DNA of 33,684 nucleotides from Chitinispirillaceae bacterium (GCA_016932075.1 JAFGDP010000059.1:1-33684), one strand, 5' to 3'. Shown: positions 17,270 through 26,050, counted from the first letter of the stretch. Notes: generated from the sequence alone by a model not told the origin. Made by a program: numbers and translations.

Positions 17270-18907
17270 TCAGTGCACAATGCGGGTGTTCACCGCAAAT
17301 GTGGTACCTTCTTTCAAACGTACCTGTACGATATACGCCCCGCCTGAAAGATATTGAGGCACATTGATTCGCTCGCATGGGGCGCTGGCTACCCGGCAAA
17401 AACGCCGTTTTCCCGCTATATCAAACAGCGATACGACCTTCTCTTGCTTAAATGGGAGATATAGGCCGATCGTTCCGTCCGGATGCGATAGCACACGAAC
17501 AGGATCAGAAACCTGATGCCCTTTTCGGGGGGCAATCCCCGTTAATGTCGCTGCAACACCATAATAGTTCTTCCCGGTCCTGATCGAGGTGTTTGGTATG
17601 GTTGACGGTGTTTCCCTGACCGATGTGCCGGTGTAATCCATAACGGACAGCGAGGTTACCACACCAGAGGTTACTTTCGAATCCACAATAAGGAAATAGG
17701 TGGCACGTGCGGCACCTCCGATCGAATCGATGCAATCTGAAATATCAAGCCCTATTTCTATTGTCGGCGACATTGCTTTCCCTTCCATGGGATTCGCCCC
17801 CCCAGCATAGGTAAACTGCCTGTCAAAGGTACGGATCTTCGAGGGAACGGAAGCGTTCGGATCACCGGAAACGCCCACCGACAGTGCTATCTGGTTGCGC
17901 TGCTCGTGCGTAATGGTCGCCTTGAGCGCAAGCCGTGGCGCATAGTCCGGCCGGACAGTGATAAAATAGACGTGGTTATTGCTTTGAATGCCCCCGTTTA
18001 ACGCCGGCATGTACAGGTATCGGTATGGCAGATAGGCGAACCCCGAACTCCATGAATTGGGTCCCCATGTATGGGCCACTTTTACCGCTCCCACCTCCCA
18101 GTCGGCCTGGTCGACCCTCCCGTCACCGGAGATGTCAACCGTGTTGGTGTACCTTCCGTCCGAATTGAAATCGTACCGGATGCTGTCGTTATAGCCGACA
18201 AGCCCAAACCCGTGCGCCGAATTCATATTGTTCCCGCAGCGGGTGATAATGGTCTGTCCGCTTTCCGCACCTGCAGCAATCCGTCCTGTTTGCACGCCGT
18301 ACACATTGAAGGTCACGACAAATATACCGCCTTTTGATGACCCGTTGCCGTGGTTGTACAGCCACTGCTTCATCGTTACCAGCGCATCGGCTCCGGTCAT
18401 GTTCAAGGAGTCAATCTGATCGACCCTGTTATGCATTCCTTTGTAATAAATATCGTATCCATTTATCCATTTGGTATAAAAGCCGCTCGCTTCGCCGCCG
18501 AAATCCTTGACTAAAGGTATTCCGTTTTCCCGGACTATTTTCCATGCCGGAAGAAACATGCGGAAAAAGACCGCCAGCAGGTCGTCAGGAGCATCCATGT
18601 CGTAGCCGTCATTGAGAAAATGGTAGGTATAAATATACGGATAACAATTGTTATTGATATCCTTTGACGAGAGGTTTCTCGCGGCGTTCATCTCATAAGT
18701 AAACACATACGCTATTCCCGCCACATTGCCGCAGGTTTCGCCACGCTGGCTCACGATAGCGCGGAAATAGGTATTCGCCGAATTGTCGACCGACACCGGC
18801 AGCACGCCGGAAAGCCGTATGGGAATGGCGCCAAGGGCCATCGTTGCTCCCAGCGAAAGGACCACCATACCATGCAACACGTTCATAGAAATGTTCTGTC
18901 TTTCCAT
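17270..18907 (-). CDS. Secreted papain-like protein, paralogue with His in place of the catalytic Asn
   Basis: A 545-residue paralogue of the downstream gene, with the same order of parts: signal peptide (to about 27), C59 in RGETCGNVAG, H232 in SAHGFGLVGY, and an EF-hand-like loop D258-I-S-G-D-G-R-V-D-Q-A-D269. Where the papain Asn should be, in VAHTWG, the residue is H279. The beta-sandwich region and the C-terminal tail (VVSLFDIAGKRR ... GGAYIVQVR) are also shared. Relative to its paralogue it has about 15 extra residues around 104-122. Cys and His remain, so activity may be retained, altered or lost. The ATG at 18907 has AGGA five bases upstream. A binding or inhibitory partner of the downstream enzyme is an alternative role. 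Confidence 0.85.
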   Translation of the reverse strand: MERQNISMNVLHGMVVLSLGATMALGAIPIRLSGVLPVSVDNSANTYFRAIVSQRGETCGNVAGIAYVFTYEMNAARNLSSKDINNNCYPYIYTYHFLNDGYDMDAPDDLLAVFFRMFLPAWKIVRENGIPLVKDFGGEASGFYTKWINGYDIYYKGMHNRVDQIDSLNMTGADALVTMKQWLYNHGNGSSKGGIFVVTFNVYGVQTGRIAAGAESGQTIITRCGNNMNSAHGFGLVGYNDSIRYDFNSDGRYTNTVDISGDGRVDQADWEVGAVKVAHTWGPNSWSSGFAYLPYRYLYMPALNGGIQSNNHVYFITVRPDYAPRLALKATITHEQRNQIALSVGVSGDPNASVPSKIRTFDRQFTYAGGANPMEGKAMSPTIEIGLDISDCIDSIGGAARATYFLIVDSKVTSGVVTSLSVMDYTGTSVRETPSTIPNTSIRTGKNYYGVAATLTGIAPRKGHQVSDPVRVLSHPDGTIGLYLPFKQEKVVSLFDIAGKRRFCRVASAPCERINVPQYLSGGAYIVQVRLKEGTTFAVNTRIVH

Positions 18908-19286
18908 TCTTTTCCTGATCCCACCATGTCGGTTATGTCATCCACCCGGTAATAATCATACGCTGCGATTGCGAATGCCCATCACCCATACCTGCCACTC
19001 CTCGCCATTCAAATTAATCGCTTAACTCAGGCATGTTAATTATTTTTTATTCATTATTTTGCATGCTTGTTACCTAATAATAAGGAAAAAAAAACAAAAA
19101 ATCATAAAAAAATCGGCCCTTATCAGGCCGAAAAAAAGCATTTCTTAACATTTTTACCTGATTTTATACAGAAACGGCTCACATAAATAAATGGATCACG
19201 AAACATCTTCTCAGTCACGGTAAAAAAGAAAAGGCGCGCTGTCAATAACTATTGATACGAGGCTTTCCCCCGATAAATTATAAATT
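18908..19286. other. AT-rich non-coding gap upstream of the peptidase pair
   Basis: A 379-base gap with no gene seen. It contains the terminator of the upstream propeller gene (19106-19130) and an AT-rich stretch at about 19020-19210 that stands out from the GC-rich surroundings. The peptidase promoter is expected between 18908 and 19105 on the minus strand, but no good -35/-10 pair could be picked. Confidence 0.5.
19106..19130 (-). terminator. Intrinsic terminator of the propeller gene
   Basis: On the minus strand CGGCC-TGATAAG-GGCCG is followed by ATTTTTTT. An A/T-tract also precedes it, so the hairpin may work in both directions (CGGCC ... GGCCG followed by A7 on plus). It is 156 bases past the stop of the propeller gene. 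Confidence 0.75.
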
Positions 19287-20321
19287 TTACTTCGGACGAT
19301 AGAGGTCCGGCCACCGGTCATTTCCGCTATGAAAGGTGATCCTAACCGCTTTTTTCGGATTATCCCCTTTTTTCCAGAGATATAATTCATAATCGTAAAT
19401 ATCATGGTCGTGACCTTTGCACGTCGCACCCCACACCATGTATTCACCCAATTGATCAAATTTCGGAAAATATTCGTGGGAACGTCTGCCCGGGAGATCC
19501 ATCAGTCTGAACTTTTTTATTGCGCCGATTTTCTCAGCCGGTTTTCCATCTGCAAGCGACATCATCAACACTTCCGACGGCGCTGCTGTCCCGCCGTTCC
19601 CTGTCGGATTCACCCAGTAAATCTGCTTGCTGCTTTTATACCACTGGATCTGGCAGCCGCCTCCGGTTTTCACCCACTCCTTTTTCTGGAGGTTCCAGAT
19701 CCCTGTCTCGCGGGAGGAGCCGCGGAGCGTTGCAGCCAGGAACTTCCCATCAGGCGAAAGGGATGGCTGCTGAACGATTGTCCCTTTCTTTATAGAAGCC
19801 GAGCCATCAAACAACAGCGTCTCATCTCCCGACTCGAGATCCTTTTGAATGGCCTTATCGCCACGCGAAAAAGTAATGCTGTTGCCGTCAGGCAGCCACT
19901 CGCCCCAGCATGCGTTCTCTACCAGCATCTTTTCATCGCCGCCGTCAATGTTGATGGTCCATAAATCCCACTTGTCCGGGTATTCGGCATCGTTCTCAGA
20001 CACCCAGCCGCCCTTGCTCCGGCAAAAAAGCACGCGCGACCCATCAGGAGAAAATCGTGGGTACCAGTCAACATTATCACTTTTCGTAAGCTGTTTCTTC
20101 CCGGTGGCGTCCGCGTTCATGATCCATATGTCATGTTTGCTGTTTGAACGCGATGTCGACCAGACGATACTGCCTTTGACCGTGCCTTTGAGGGCTTCAA
20201 GCGCTTTTGCCTCCTTGCCTTTGGCATCAACAGGAGAACCTACCGGCGCCTCCTGTGCCGACAGCAGGAAAAAAAGCCCCGTTATCATGATCCCTTTAAC
20301 GATACAACAAAGACGCGCCAT
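19287..20321 (-). CDS. Secreted TolB-like beta-propeller protein
   Basis: A 344-residue protein with a signal peptide (about 1-23). Repeats of the PDGxxxxF kind (RFSPDGSRVLF, WLPDGNSITF, SLSPDGKFLAA), with DIWIMNADATGKKQLT and WDLWTINIDGGDEKML as strand-turn units, are typical of the WD40-like/TolB propeller (PD40). No catalytic domain is seen. Such proteins usually bind partners in the periplasm or at the surface. The ATG at 20321 follows AGGAAAGGG. It is on the same strand as the peptidase cluster but separated from it by a terminator, so it is a neighbour and not part of that operon. Confidence 0.85.
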   Translation of the reverse strand: MARLCCIVKGIMITGLFFLLSAQEAPVGSPVDAKGKEAKALEALKGTVKGSIVWSTSRSNSKHDIWIMNADATGKKQLTKSDNVDWYPRFSPDGSRVLFCRSKGGWVSENDAEYPDKWDLWTINIDGGDEKMLVENACWGEWLPDGNSITFSRGDKAIQKDLESGDETLLFDGSASIKKGTIVQQPSLSPDGKFLAATLRGSSRETGIWNLQKKEWVKTGGGCQIQWYKSSKQIYWVNPTGNGGTAAPSEVLMMSLADGKPAEKIGAIKKFRLMDLPGRRSHEYFPKFDQLGEYMVWGATCKGHDHDIYDYELYLWKKGDNPKKAVRITFHSGNDRWPDLYRPK

Positions 20322-20512
20322 AGGTACCCTTTCCTTGTTGAATGATTAATAAAAATGACCTTGCACGAAACCAGACCTATCACCCCCCATTCTCCACGCA
20401 GAACCGTCTTCAATAAAAATAATATGGTGTGCATGGAAATTCGATTCGGCACATCAGCAACGCATATGCCTCTATCCCAGGCCTCCCTCCCTTCCTTGAG
20501 AAATCAACCGCG

Positions 20513-21760
20513 TCATCCCGCCATCAGGAGAAATGGATAAGGAAAAAGAGCAATTAAAAAAAACCAAAAAACAGTGACGCGCTGCGCGTTGAACCGGCTG
20601 AAAAGTTCGAATACCGGCGCAATCATGAACAGCATGAGCGGCCCAAGGGCAGGGAACAGAAAGCGCGCCTCAGGATTGAGCCACTCAACGTAGTACCAGG
20701 CATGTACGAGAGTGACAAGCGCTAGCAAAGCGATCATCAGCGAAGTCTCCGCGGCAAGTGTGCGAAGCCTCATGTTCCGGACAAGCCACCAACCCGCCGC
20801 TGCTGCGTGCAGGATGCAGATCGTTCCCCCACAAAGGGTGAGGAGCATGAACGCGACGGTACCGCCCTCAAGGTGCTGCATGGGAAACCAGAAGTACTTG
20901 ACGGTCCCTTTGAAAAATCCTGACATCGACGATACAGAGACCGGCACGCCGACGGTGGAGGGCGGGATACCGGAAAAGGTATGATAGAGAAGAAAATTGC
21001 GTATATACCACGGTGCAGCAACGATGCTTGCTGTTCCGGTGATCGCCAGGCCATGGACCAGTGCCGTGCGGTTTCCGGTCCGTAGAAAAATGAACCCGAG
21101 CCAGAGGGCGGGAAACGGGACAAACAGTGCCAGCGAACTCTTCGTGAGCAGTCCCGCGGCCAGCCATACCGTCACCATGACGGCCGACCGCGTAACCGAT
21201 GGCCGGGTTCCGTTTCGCAGCAGCAAGGCGTGGCGCACGAGCCCCCGTGTCACTAAAAGTGCAAAAAGCCAAGAAAGCGAATCATTAGAAACAAAAGACG
21301 AGAAATAAACATGCGACGGCAAGAGTCCTGTAAACACCACTGCGGCAAATTGCGCTCTTTTGGGATATCCCAGGTCGCGCAAAAGCAGTGCCAGTACCCA
21401 CAGGGTCAGCAAGCCGGCGAGCGCGGAAACCAAGCGCGCCGCCATGAGTGCGCCGGTATCACCAAGCATCAAAAAAAACGGCGCGCAGAGCAGGTAATAG
21501 AGCGGCGCCTGGTGATACTCGAATTCGTTGCGGACGAAAGCGTCCTTTTCCAGGACAAAATGCTCCAGAACAGGCAGCTGTTTTTTTTCTGCAAGGAACC
21601 GTCCATAGTTGAAATGAGCGGGTTCGTCGTTAAGCCCCTCGAGGTGATGCACAACGGTCCGGCCGTAGGGCATGTATAATGTTGAAAGAAGCCGGATGGC
21701 AATAATCAGGCATAGCGCAGCCAACGGCAGAATGCCAATGCTCTTTGAAGACCGGTACAT
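20513..21760 (-). CDS. GT-C family membrane glycosyltransferase (ArnT/PMT-like)
   Basis: A 415-residue protein with about ten membrane segments. The first periplasmic loop carries N44-D45-E46-P-A-H, the acidic pair typical of GT-C enzymes that use polyprenyl-phosphate sugars. The following segments (GALMAARLVSALAGLL and LPSHVYFSSFVSNDSL) fit the PMT_2/glycosyltransferase 39 family. The acceptor (lipid, glycan or protein) cannot be told. It begins 34 bases after nrdG on the same strand and may be read through from the nrd promoter, a grouping with no obvious functional logic. Confidence 0.8.
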   Translation of the reverse strand: MYRSSKSIGILPLAALCLIIAIRLLSTLYMPYGRTVVHHLEGLNDEPAHFNYGRFLAEKKQLPVLEHFVLEKDAFVRNEFEYHQAPLYYLLCAPFFLMLGDTGALMAARLVSALAGLLTLWVLALLLRDLGYPKRAQFAAVVFTGLLPSHVYFSSFVSNDSLSWLFALLVTRGLVRHALLLRNGTRPSVTRSAVMVTVWLAAGLLTKSSLALFVPFPALWLGFIFLRTGNRTALVHGLAITGTASIVAAPWYIRNFLLYHTFSGIPPSTVGVPVSVSSMSGFFKGTVKYFWFPMQHLEGGTVAFMLLTLCGGTICILHAAAAGWWLVRNMRLRTLAAETSLMIALLALVTLVHAWYYVEWLNPEARFLFPALGPLMLFMIAPVFELFSRFNAQRVTVFWFFLIALFPYPFLLMAG

Positions 21761-21794
21761 GGTAGGGAAAAATAGTTAAACGCGCCACGAGCGA

Positions 21795-22502
21795 TCAGCC
21801 GTTCTCTTGGCCGCGGATAACACAGGCACCGACATGCGGTTCAAGCTGGTTTCTGAGCTGCTCGATCTGCCCCAACGAAGGAACCGGTACGCGTCCGTAC
21901 TCCTGATCAAGCATCGGACCATTTATGTTAATCGGCTGCAGGAATAGCCGCTCCACACCAGAGACCAGTTCAGCAATTGAGGCGGCGACGTTGGCATCGA
22001 AAAAACCGGAAGCAACGGGAATGCGGATTTCGGCGTTTTTTCCCAACTCTCTGACCTGCTGTATGGAACGCTTCAGACGGTCTTCAACATCGCCGTAGGT
22101 GCAACCGATCTCCTTGTACCGGAAAGGGAGGGCCTTGATATCGAGCGACAGGTAATCCGGCGCGCACTGTCTCGCGACCTCGGGCAGGAGCCCGTTCGTA
22201 TCAAGTTTGATTTTCATCCCGCGAGTGCGAAACTCTTTTACGAGCGCCGGCAGTCCGGCATGCAGGGTCGGTTCGCCGCCGCTGCACACCACCCCTTCAA
22301 TCATATCGCGCCTTTTGTCAAGATACTCCATGATCTCGGACAGGCGCACCGGCGGATATGCACCGCGCACCACCCCCGGATTATGACACCAGGGACAGGA
22401 TAAATTACAACGGGAGAAAAAAAGAACCGTCGCTATCGTGCCCGGAAAATCTATAAACGAATGCTTGGCCCACCCGACAATGGTTACGCCGTCACCTGGC
22501 AT
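21795..22502 (-). CDS. nrdG: Anaerobic ribonucleotide reductase activating protein
   Basis: A radical SAM enzyme that generates the glycyl radical on NrdD. In the 235-residue protein, RCNLSCPWCHN (C32-x3-C36-x2-C39) binds the 4Fe-4S cluster; CSGGEPTLH is the SAM-binding GGE motif and KLDTNG follows. Its ATG overlaps the end of nrdD by 19 bases, with GGAAA upstream inside nrdD, so translation is probably coupled. The longer radical-SAM core resembles the NrdG2-type activase in place of the short E. coli NrdG (about 154 residues). Confidence 0.95.
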   Translation of the reverse strand: MPGDGVTIVGWAKHSFIDFPGTIATVLFFSRCNLSCPWCHNPGVVRGAYPPVRLSEIMEYLDKRRDMIEGVVCSGGEPTLHAGLPALVKEFRTRGMKIKLDTNGLLPEVARQCAPDYLSLDIKALPFRYKEIGCTYGDVEDRLKRSIQQVRELGKNAEIRIPVASGFFDANVAASIAELVSGVERLFLQPININGPMLDQEYGRVPVPSLGQIEQLRNQLEPHVGACVIRGQENG

Positions 22503-24631
22503 GCGATTTCCGGCTGCGTTTCTGGTGGTACCGCCGACGCTGCTTTCGCCGCAGACTCCGGCGCCGGCGTGCGGTCATCGAAGGCGAACATGATACGCTC
22601 GTTGAATTCGGCTTTTTTCCCATGGTTCCAGTTCTGCACCGGCCGGTAGTACCCGACAATACGTGAGTACACTTCGGTCTCTTCGTTGCAGTGAGGGCAC
22701 CGCTCCTGCCTTCCTTTCAGGTAACCATGAGCGCCGCACACCGAAAAGGTCGGCGAAATGGTGAAATAGGGTATGGTATATTTTTCGGCAATGCTCCTGA
22801 CAAGCTTCATGCACAGCGCCGGGTCGTCGATCGACTCGCCGATGAACGCATGAAACACGGTACCGCCGGTGTACAGTTTCTGGAGGTCGTTTTGCATATC
22901 AAGGGCGTCAAAGAGGTCATCGGTCGCATTCACCGGCAGCTGTGATGAATTCGTATAGTAGGGATGATCGCCTCCGGGAATGATCATATGACTGAATTTC
23001 GTGCGGTCGATTTTCGCCAGACGGTACGACGTGCCCTCGCCGGGCGTGGCTTCCAGATTGTACAGATGCCCGGTCTGCTCCTGATACGCAATCAGCCGGT
23101 CGCGCATATGGATCAGCACCTCCCTGGCAAACTCCCGCGCTGTCAGATCGGTCAGGTCCTTGCCCATGAAATTGAGCGTGGACTCGTTCATGCCGATAAG
23201 CCCGATCGTGGAAAAATGGTTGTTCCAGTGGCGCAGGAACCGCTGGGTATAGGGAAAGAGCGCCTGGTCCATGAGCTTGGTGATGACCGTGCGCTTTACC
23301 TCAAGGGAGTCGCGTGCACTATCCATGAGACGGTCGAGATGGGAAAAATAGTCGTCTCGCGACGTCGCGAGAAATCCGATACGGGGCAGATTGACCGTCA
23401 CGACGCCGATGGAACCGGTGAATTCATCAGAACCGAACAGGCCGCCCCCGCGGTTCCTGAGCACTCTCTTGTCAAGCTGCAGCCTGCAGCACATGGAGCG
23501 GACGTCGCTCGGGTTGAGTGTCGAATTGATGAAATTCTGGAAATAGGGAGTGCCGTATTTGCCGGTCATTTTGAACAGCAGGTAGGCATTCGCGCTCCGC
23601 CAGTCGAAATTGCCGGTCAGATTGTAGGTCGGGATCGGATAAGAGAAGCCCCGCCCTTCCGCATCGCCTTCGAGCATGGTTTCAAGAAAAGCGCGGTTGA
23701 TCATGTCCATCTCCGGCTGGCATTCCCCATAAGTGAAGGAGCCCGGCTCACCGGCGATTATCACCGGCTGGTCTTTAAGGTCGTCGGGAACGACCCAGTC
23801 GAACGTGATGTTGGTAAACGGCGCCTGCGAACCCCAGCGCGACGGCGTATTGACGCCGAACACAAACGACTGAATGTGCTGCTTGACCTCATTCATGGTA
23901 AGATTATCAGCCTTAACAAATGACGCGAGATAGGTGTCGAACGACGAGAATGCCTGGGCGCCGGCCCACTCGTTCTGCAGGATGCCAAGAAAATTCACCA
24001 TCTGCTGGATGAGCGTTGAAAGATGACGCGGCGGCCGTGATGAGATCTTGCCCTTGACCCTGCCCAGGCCTTCGGTGATCAGCTGCCGGAGCGACCAACC
24101 AGCACAGTAGCCGGAAAACATGGACAGGTCGTGGAGGTGAATGTCACCATTGCGGTGCGCGTCGGAGATGTCTCGATTATAGATGTTTTCCAGCCAGTAA
24201 TTCGCGGTGATCGCGCCGCTGTTGTGGAGAATAAGGCCGCCCAGCGAGTAATTAACGTTCGAATTTTCATGCACGCGCCAGTCTTCCTGCTTCAGATATC
24301 CGTCCATGGTATTGGCGATATCGAGCAGCATATCCTTGGTACTGCGTATCCGGCGCCGCTGTTCGCGGTACAGAATAAACGCCTTGGCCACCTTGGCATG
24401 CCCCTGTTCGATGAGGACCTTCTCAACAAGGTCCTGAATCTCCTCAACCGCCGGAATCGAGTTCGGATGGAACTTTTCCGAAAGCGACTCTTCCACATCT
24501 TTCGCCAGCGAAAGCGCCAGGTTAAAATCCTTGCCGCCGACCGACTTCGCCGCCTTGTAAACGGCATTGGCGATTTTGTAGTTGTCGTAGGCGACGAGCG
24601 TGCCGTCCCGTTTACGGATTGTAGAAATCAT
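22484..24631 (-). CDS. nrdD: Anaerobic (class III) ribonucleoside-triphosphate reductase
   Basis: Makes deoxyribonucleotides under anoxia with a glycyl radical. The 715-residue protein starts with an ATP-cone (3-95: IRKRDGTLVAYDNYKIANAV onward), the allosteric site for ATP/dATP. The active-site region has SMCCRLQLD. A C-terminal zinc site CGAHGY ... CPHC precedes the radical loop SRIVGYYRPV, giving G660 as the probable radical Gly. After it comes an unusually long tail of about 55 residues, ending CQVTA, where the E. coli enzyme has about 30. It is the first gene of nrdD-nrdG. No aerobic RNR is present in the window. Confidence 0.98.
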   Translation of the reverse strand: MISTIRKRDGTLVAYDNYKIANAVYKAAKSVGGKDFNLALSLAKDVEESLSEKFHPNSIPAVEEIQDLVEKVLIEQGHAKVAKAFILYREQRRRIRSTKDMLLDIANTMDGYLKQEDWRVHENSNVNYSLGGLILHNSGAITANYWLENIYNRDISDAHRNGDIHLHDLSMFSGYCAGWSLRQLITEGLGRVKGKISSRPPRHLSTLIQQMVNFLGILQNEWAGAQAFSSFDTYLASFVKADNLTMNEVKQHIQSFVFGVNTPSRWGSQAPFTNITFDWVVPDDLKDQPVIIAGEPGSFTYGECQPEMDMINRAFLETMLEGDAEGRGFSYPIPTYNLTGNFDWRSANAYLLFKMTGKYGTPYFQNFINSTLNPSDVRSMCCRLQLDKRVLRNRGGGLFGSDEFTGSIGVVTVNLPRIGFLATSRDDYFSHLDRLMDSARDSLEVKRTVITKLMDQALFPYTQRFLRHWNNHFSTIGLIGMNESTLNFMGKDLTDLTAREFAREVLIHMRDRLIAYQEQTGHLYNLEATPGEGTSYRLAKIDRTKFSHMIIPGGDHPYYTNSSQLPVNATDDLFDALDMQNDLQKLYTGGTVFHAFIGESIDDPALCMKLVRSIAEKYTIPYFTISPTFSVCGAHGYLKGRQERCPHCNEETEVYSRIVGYYRPVQNWNHGKKAEFNERIMFAFDDRTPAPESAAKAASAVPPETQPEIACQVTA

Positions 24632-24820
24632 GGTGTGAGGCTCCCCTTGCCCTTAAAATAATCAATGATGGAATGGTATCACTACACGAATGAATGATTG
24701 CCGGCAATCCACGCCGTTCCCTCACCGCTGACCCCATCGCTTGCGCCGCGCATTTTTCATGATAGATAAAAACTTTGCTTTTATTCATCGAATCGCGGGT
24801 ATCTGATGTATTGCTAGTAA

Positions 24821-24836
24821 ACACAACGGATTGTAG
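24821..24836 (-). promoter_or_regulatory. Candidate NrdR box 1 over the nrdD -10 region
   Basis: ACACAACGGATTGTAG matches 11 of 16 positions of the NrdR-box consensus (ACACWATATATWGTGT, as I recall it) and covers the predicted -10. Its partner begins 31 bases away, the spacing known for NrdR box pairs. Confidence 0.45.
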
Positions 24837-24857
24837 TTTTCGTTGCAAAGTATACAA
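24830..24857 (-). promoter_or_regulatory. Predicted promoter of nrdD-nrdG
   Basis: On the minus strand TTGTAT (24857-24852), a 16-base spacer and TACAAT (24835-24830). The two candidate NrdR boxes overlap its -35 and -10. The leader would be about 190 bases. The rest of the 24632-24968 gap shows nothing else. Confidence 0.45.
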
Positions 24858-24867
24858 TATCTGTGGA
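24852..24867 (-). promoter_or_regulatory. Candidate NrdR box 2 over the nrdD -35 region
   Basis: ATACAATATCTGTGGA matches the left half of the NrdR consensus well (8 of 9) but the right half only with a one-base shift. It starts 31 bases from box 1. Confidence 0.4.
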
Positions 24868-24968
24868 AGCGAGTCAATAGGCAATTTTTTCCATTTTACG
24901 CCAAGAATACCCGCGGAAACAGGGGCCAACGGAGGGAAATGCCGGCAAAAAAAAGAAGAGACGCGGTT

Positions 24969-25379
24969 TTAATGGAGATTGCGCTGCACCCATATCGAAT
25001 CGTTGTCATGCACGGAAAGCCCGAGCACACACTCACGCGAGTCGGATGCGTTTTTGAGATATCCGCGGGAAGTAACGGTGAGCAACGCGGAATCACGGTG
25101 AAACGATTTCTCAAGCGAAACCGTGTAATAGCCCCCGTCGTATGGAACCCTGTCAAAACCCTTAGTCCAGGAAGGTTCGGCGCTTAAATGCTCCAATGCT
25201 GACTGAAGACCGTATTCACTGATTCGCGCAGCCTTCCGATGGTTCTCTTTGAGTCCTTCCTGATAATTGTTCAGGAAAAACGCGATTGCCGCACCTATTA
25301 TCACGAGCGTGATTGCAGCAAGCGCAATCCGTATCCCTACCCCGCCCGACTCACGTGCTCTTTTATTTTCAGCTGCCAT
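24969..25379 (-). CDS. Small single-pass membrane protein, minor-pilin-like
   Basis: A 136-residue protein with a short charged N-terminus, one membrane segment (about 16-37, IRIALAAITLVIIGAAIAFF) and an external domain starting with a helix (NHRKAARISEYGLQSALEHL). The external part (GGYYTVSLEKS ... LLTVTSRGYLKN) resembles minor pseudopilins of the PilX/GspK type in layout, but no clear prepilin cleavage site (G-FTLIE) is present. Not a recognised family. It starts at ATG 25379 with a GTG one codon earlier; the ribosome site is weak. It is alone, divergent from the 25720 gene. Function unknown. Confidence 0.65.
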   Translation of the reverse strand: MAAENKRARESGGVGIRIALAAITLVIIGAAIAFFLNNYQEGLKENHRKAARISEYGLQSALEHLSAEPSWTKGFDRVPYDGGYYTVSLEKSFHRDSALLTVTSRGYLKNASDSRECVLGLSVHDNDSIWVQRNLH

Positions 25380-25719
25380 CACGGATTATTTTATCATCCT
25401 TTCACTTTCCATTTATTGTATATTCTTTTATCATAGTGTGCCACATAAAGCTAGGCCGAGGCACGGCGGCGCACCCGATAAAACAATTCTGCTTATTAAA
25501 GATACGGAAGTGTCACCGACCATGTCCAGTGTCGGGGAGAACCATTGTTTTTCCCGTACGTGATCGTGGCGGGGATTGATACAAGCTCGAACGAAGCACG
25601 TATCGGCTCCGGACGGCATATATTAAGAAAGGGTGACGCGTCTGTTGAAGGTAAAAAGGCGCAGGTGATCCAAAACGCCTCTTGCAAAAAGCGGTTTCTC
25701 ATTTTATGATTTAACCTGT
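25380..25719. other. Gap with hairpins and a possible TTG-start mini-gene
   Basis: A 340-base intergenic region. CCGAC ... GTCGG (25517-25536) forms a small hairpin, and TACGTG/CACGTA recur about 40 bases apart near 25556-25602. No known riboswitch could be matched, including the c-di-GMP GEMM type that would suit the downstream signalling genes. Confidence 0.35.
25545..25709 (+). CDS. Possible small protein with TTG start
   Basis: An open frame of 54 codons from TTG, preceded five bases upstream by GGGGAGA, and ending 10 bases before the next gene. The peptide (FFPYVIVAGIDTSSNEARIG ... KKRFLIL) has an ordinary composition but matches nothing I know. It could be a real leader peptide or chance; low confidence. 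Confidence 0.2.
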   Translation: MFFPYVIVAGIDTSSNEARIGSGRHILRKGDASVEGKKAQVIQNASCKKRFLIL

Positions 25720-26040
25720 ATGAAAAAGATTCCTGCAGAACAGATAGAAGACGGCATGGTGCTTGCGCGGGAGGTATGCGGTCCGTCAGGCAACATCCTC
25801 CTTAACAAAGGAACCGTCCTTTCATCTGCAATGGGCCGCCGTCTTGCAAACTGGGGCATTCCGACGGTATACGTCGAGGGAGAGGAGGGGGTCGTTACAG
25901 CAGAAACCGCTCCAGAAATTACCCCGGAAGAGCTGAAATCAAACCTTATGAAAAAATTTTCAAACTGCAGCGAACATCCCCTCATGAAAAAGATTTTCGT
26001 CGCAGCGTACCAATTTAAGCTCCAGGCAAAAGAATTCTAA
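25720..26040 (+). CDS. Small HD-GYP-N-like (DUF3391-type) protein
   Basis: A 106-residue protein. The segment EDGMVLAREVCGPSGNILLN followed by KGTVLSSAMGRRLANWGIPTVYVE has the pattern often found at the N-terminus of HD-GYP and HDOD signalling proteins; here it stands alone. No signal peptide or membrane segment. Only 10 bases separate it from the HDOD gene, so the two are co-transcribed and may act as split parts of one signalling module. The ribosome site is weak. Exact role unknown. Confidence 0.7.
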   Translation: MKKIPAEQIEDGMVLAREVCGPSGNILLNKGTVLSSAMGRRLANWGIPTVYVEGEEGVVTAETAPEITPEELKSNLMKKFSNCSEHPLMKKIFVAAYQFKLQAKEF

Positions 26041-26050
26041 GGCGCAAGCG

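Noticed and set aside
19211..19459. Minus-strand frame of 82 codons overlapping the end of the propeller gene
   Set aside because: It is out of frame with the propeller gene, has no ribosome site and no family pattern.
25440..25719. c-di-GMP (GEMM) riboswitch or tRNA in the leader of the HDOD genes
   Set aside because: Neither the conserved GEMM core nor a tRNA cloverleaf with a T-loop could be traced.
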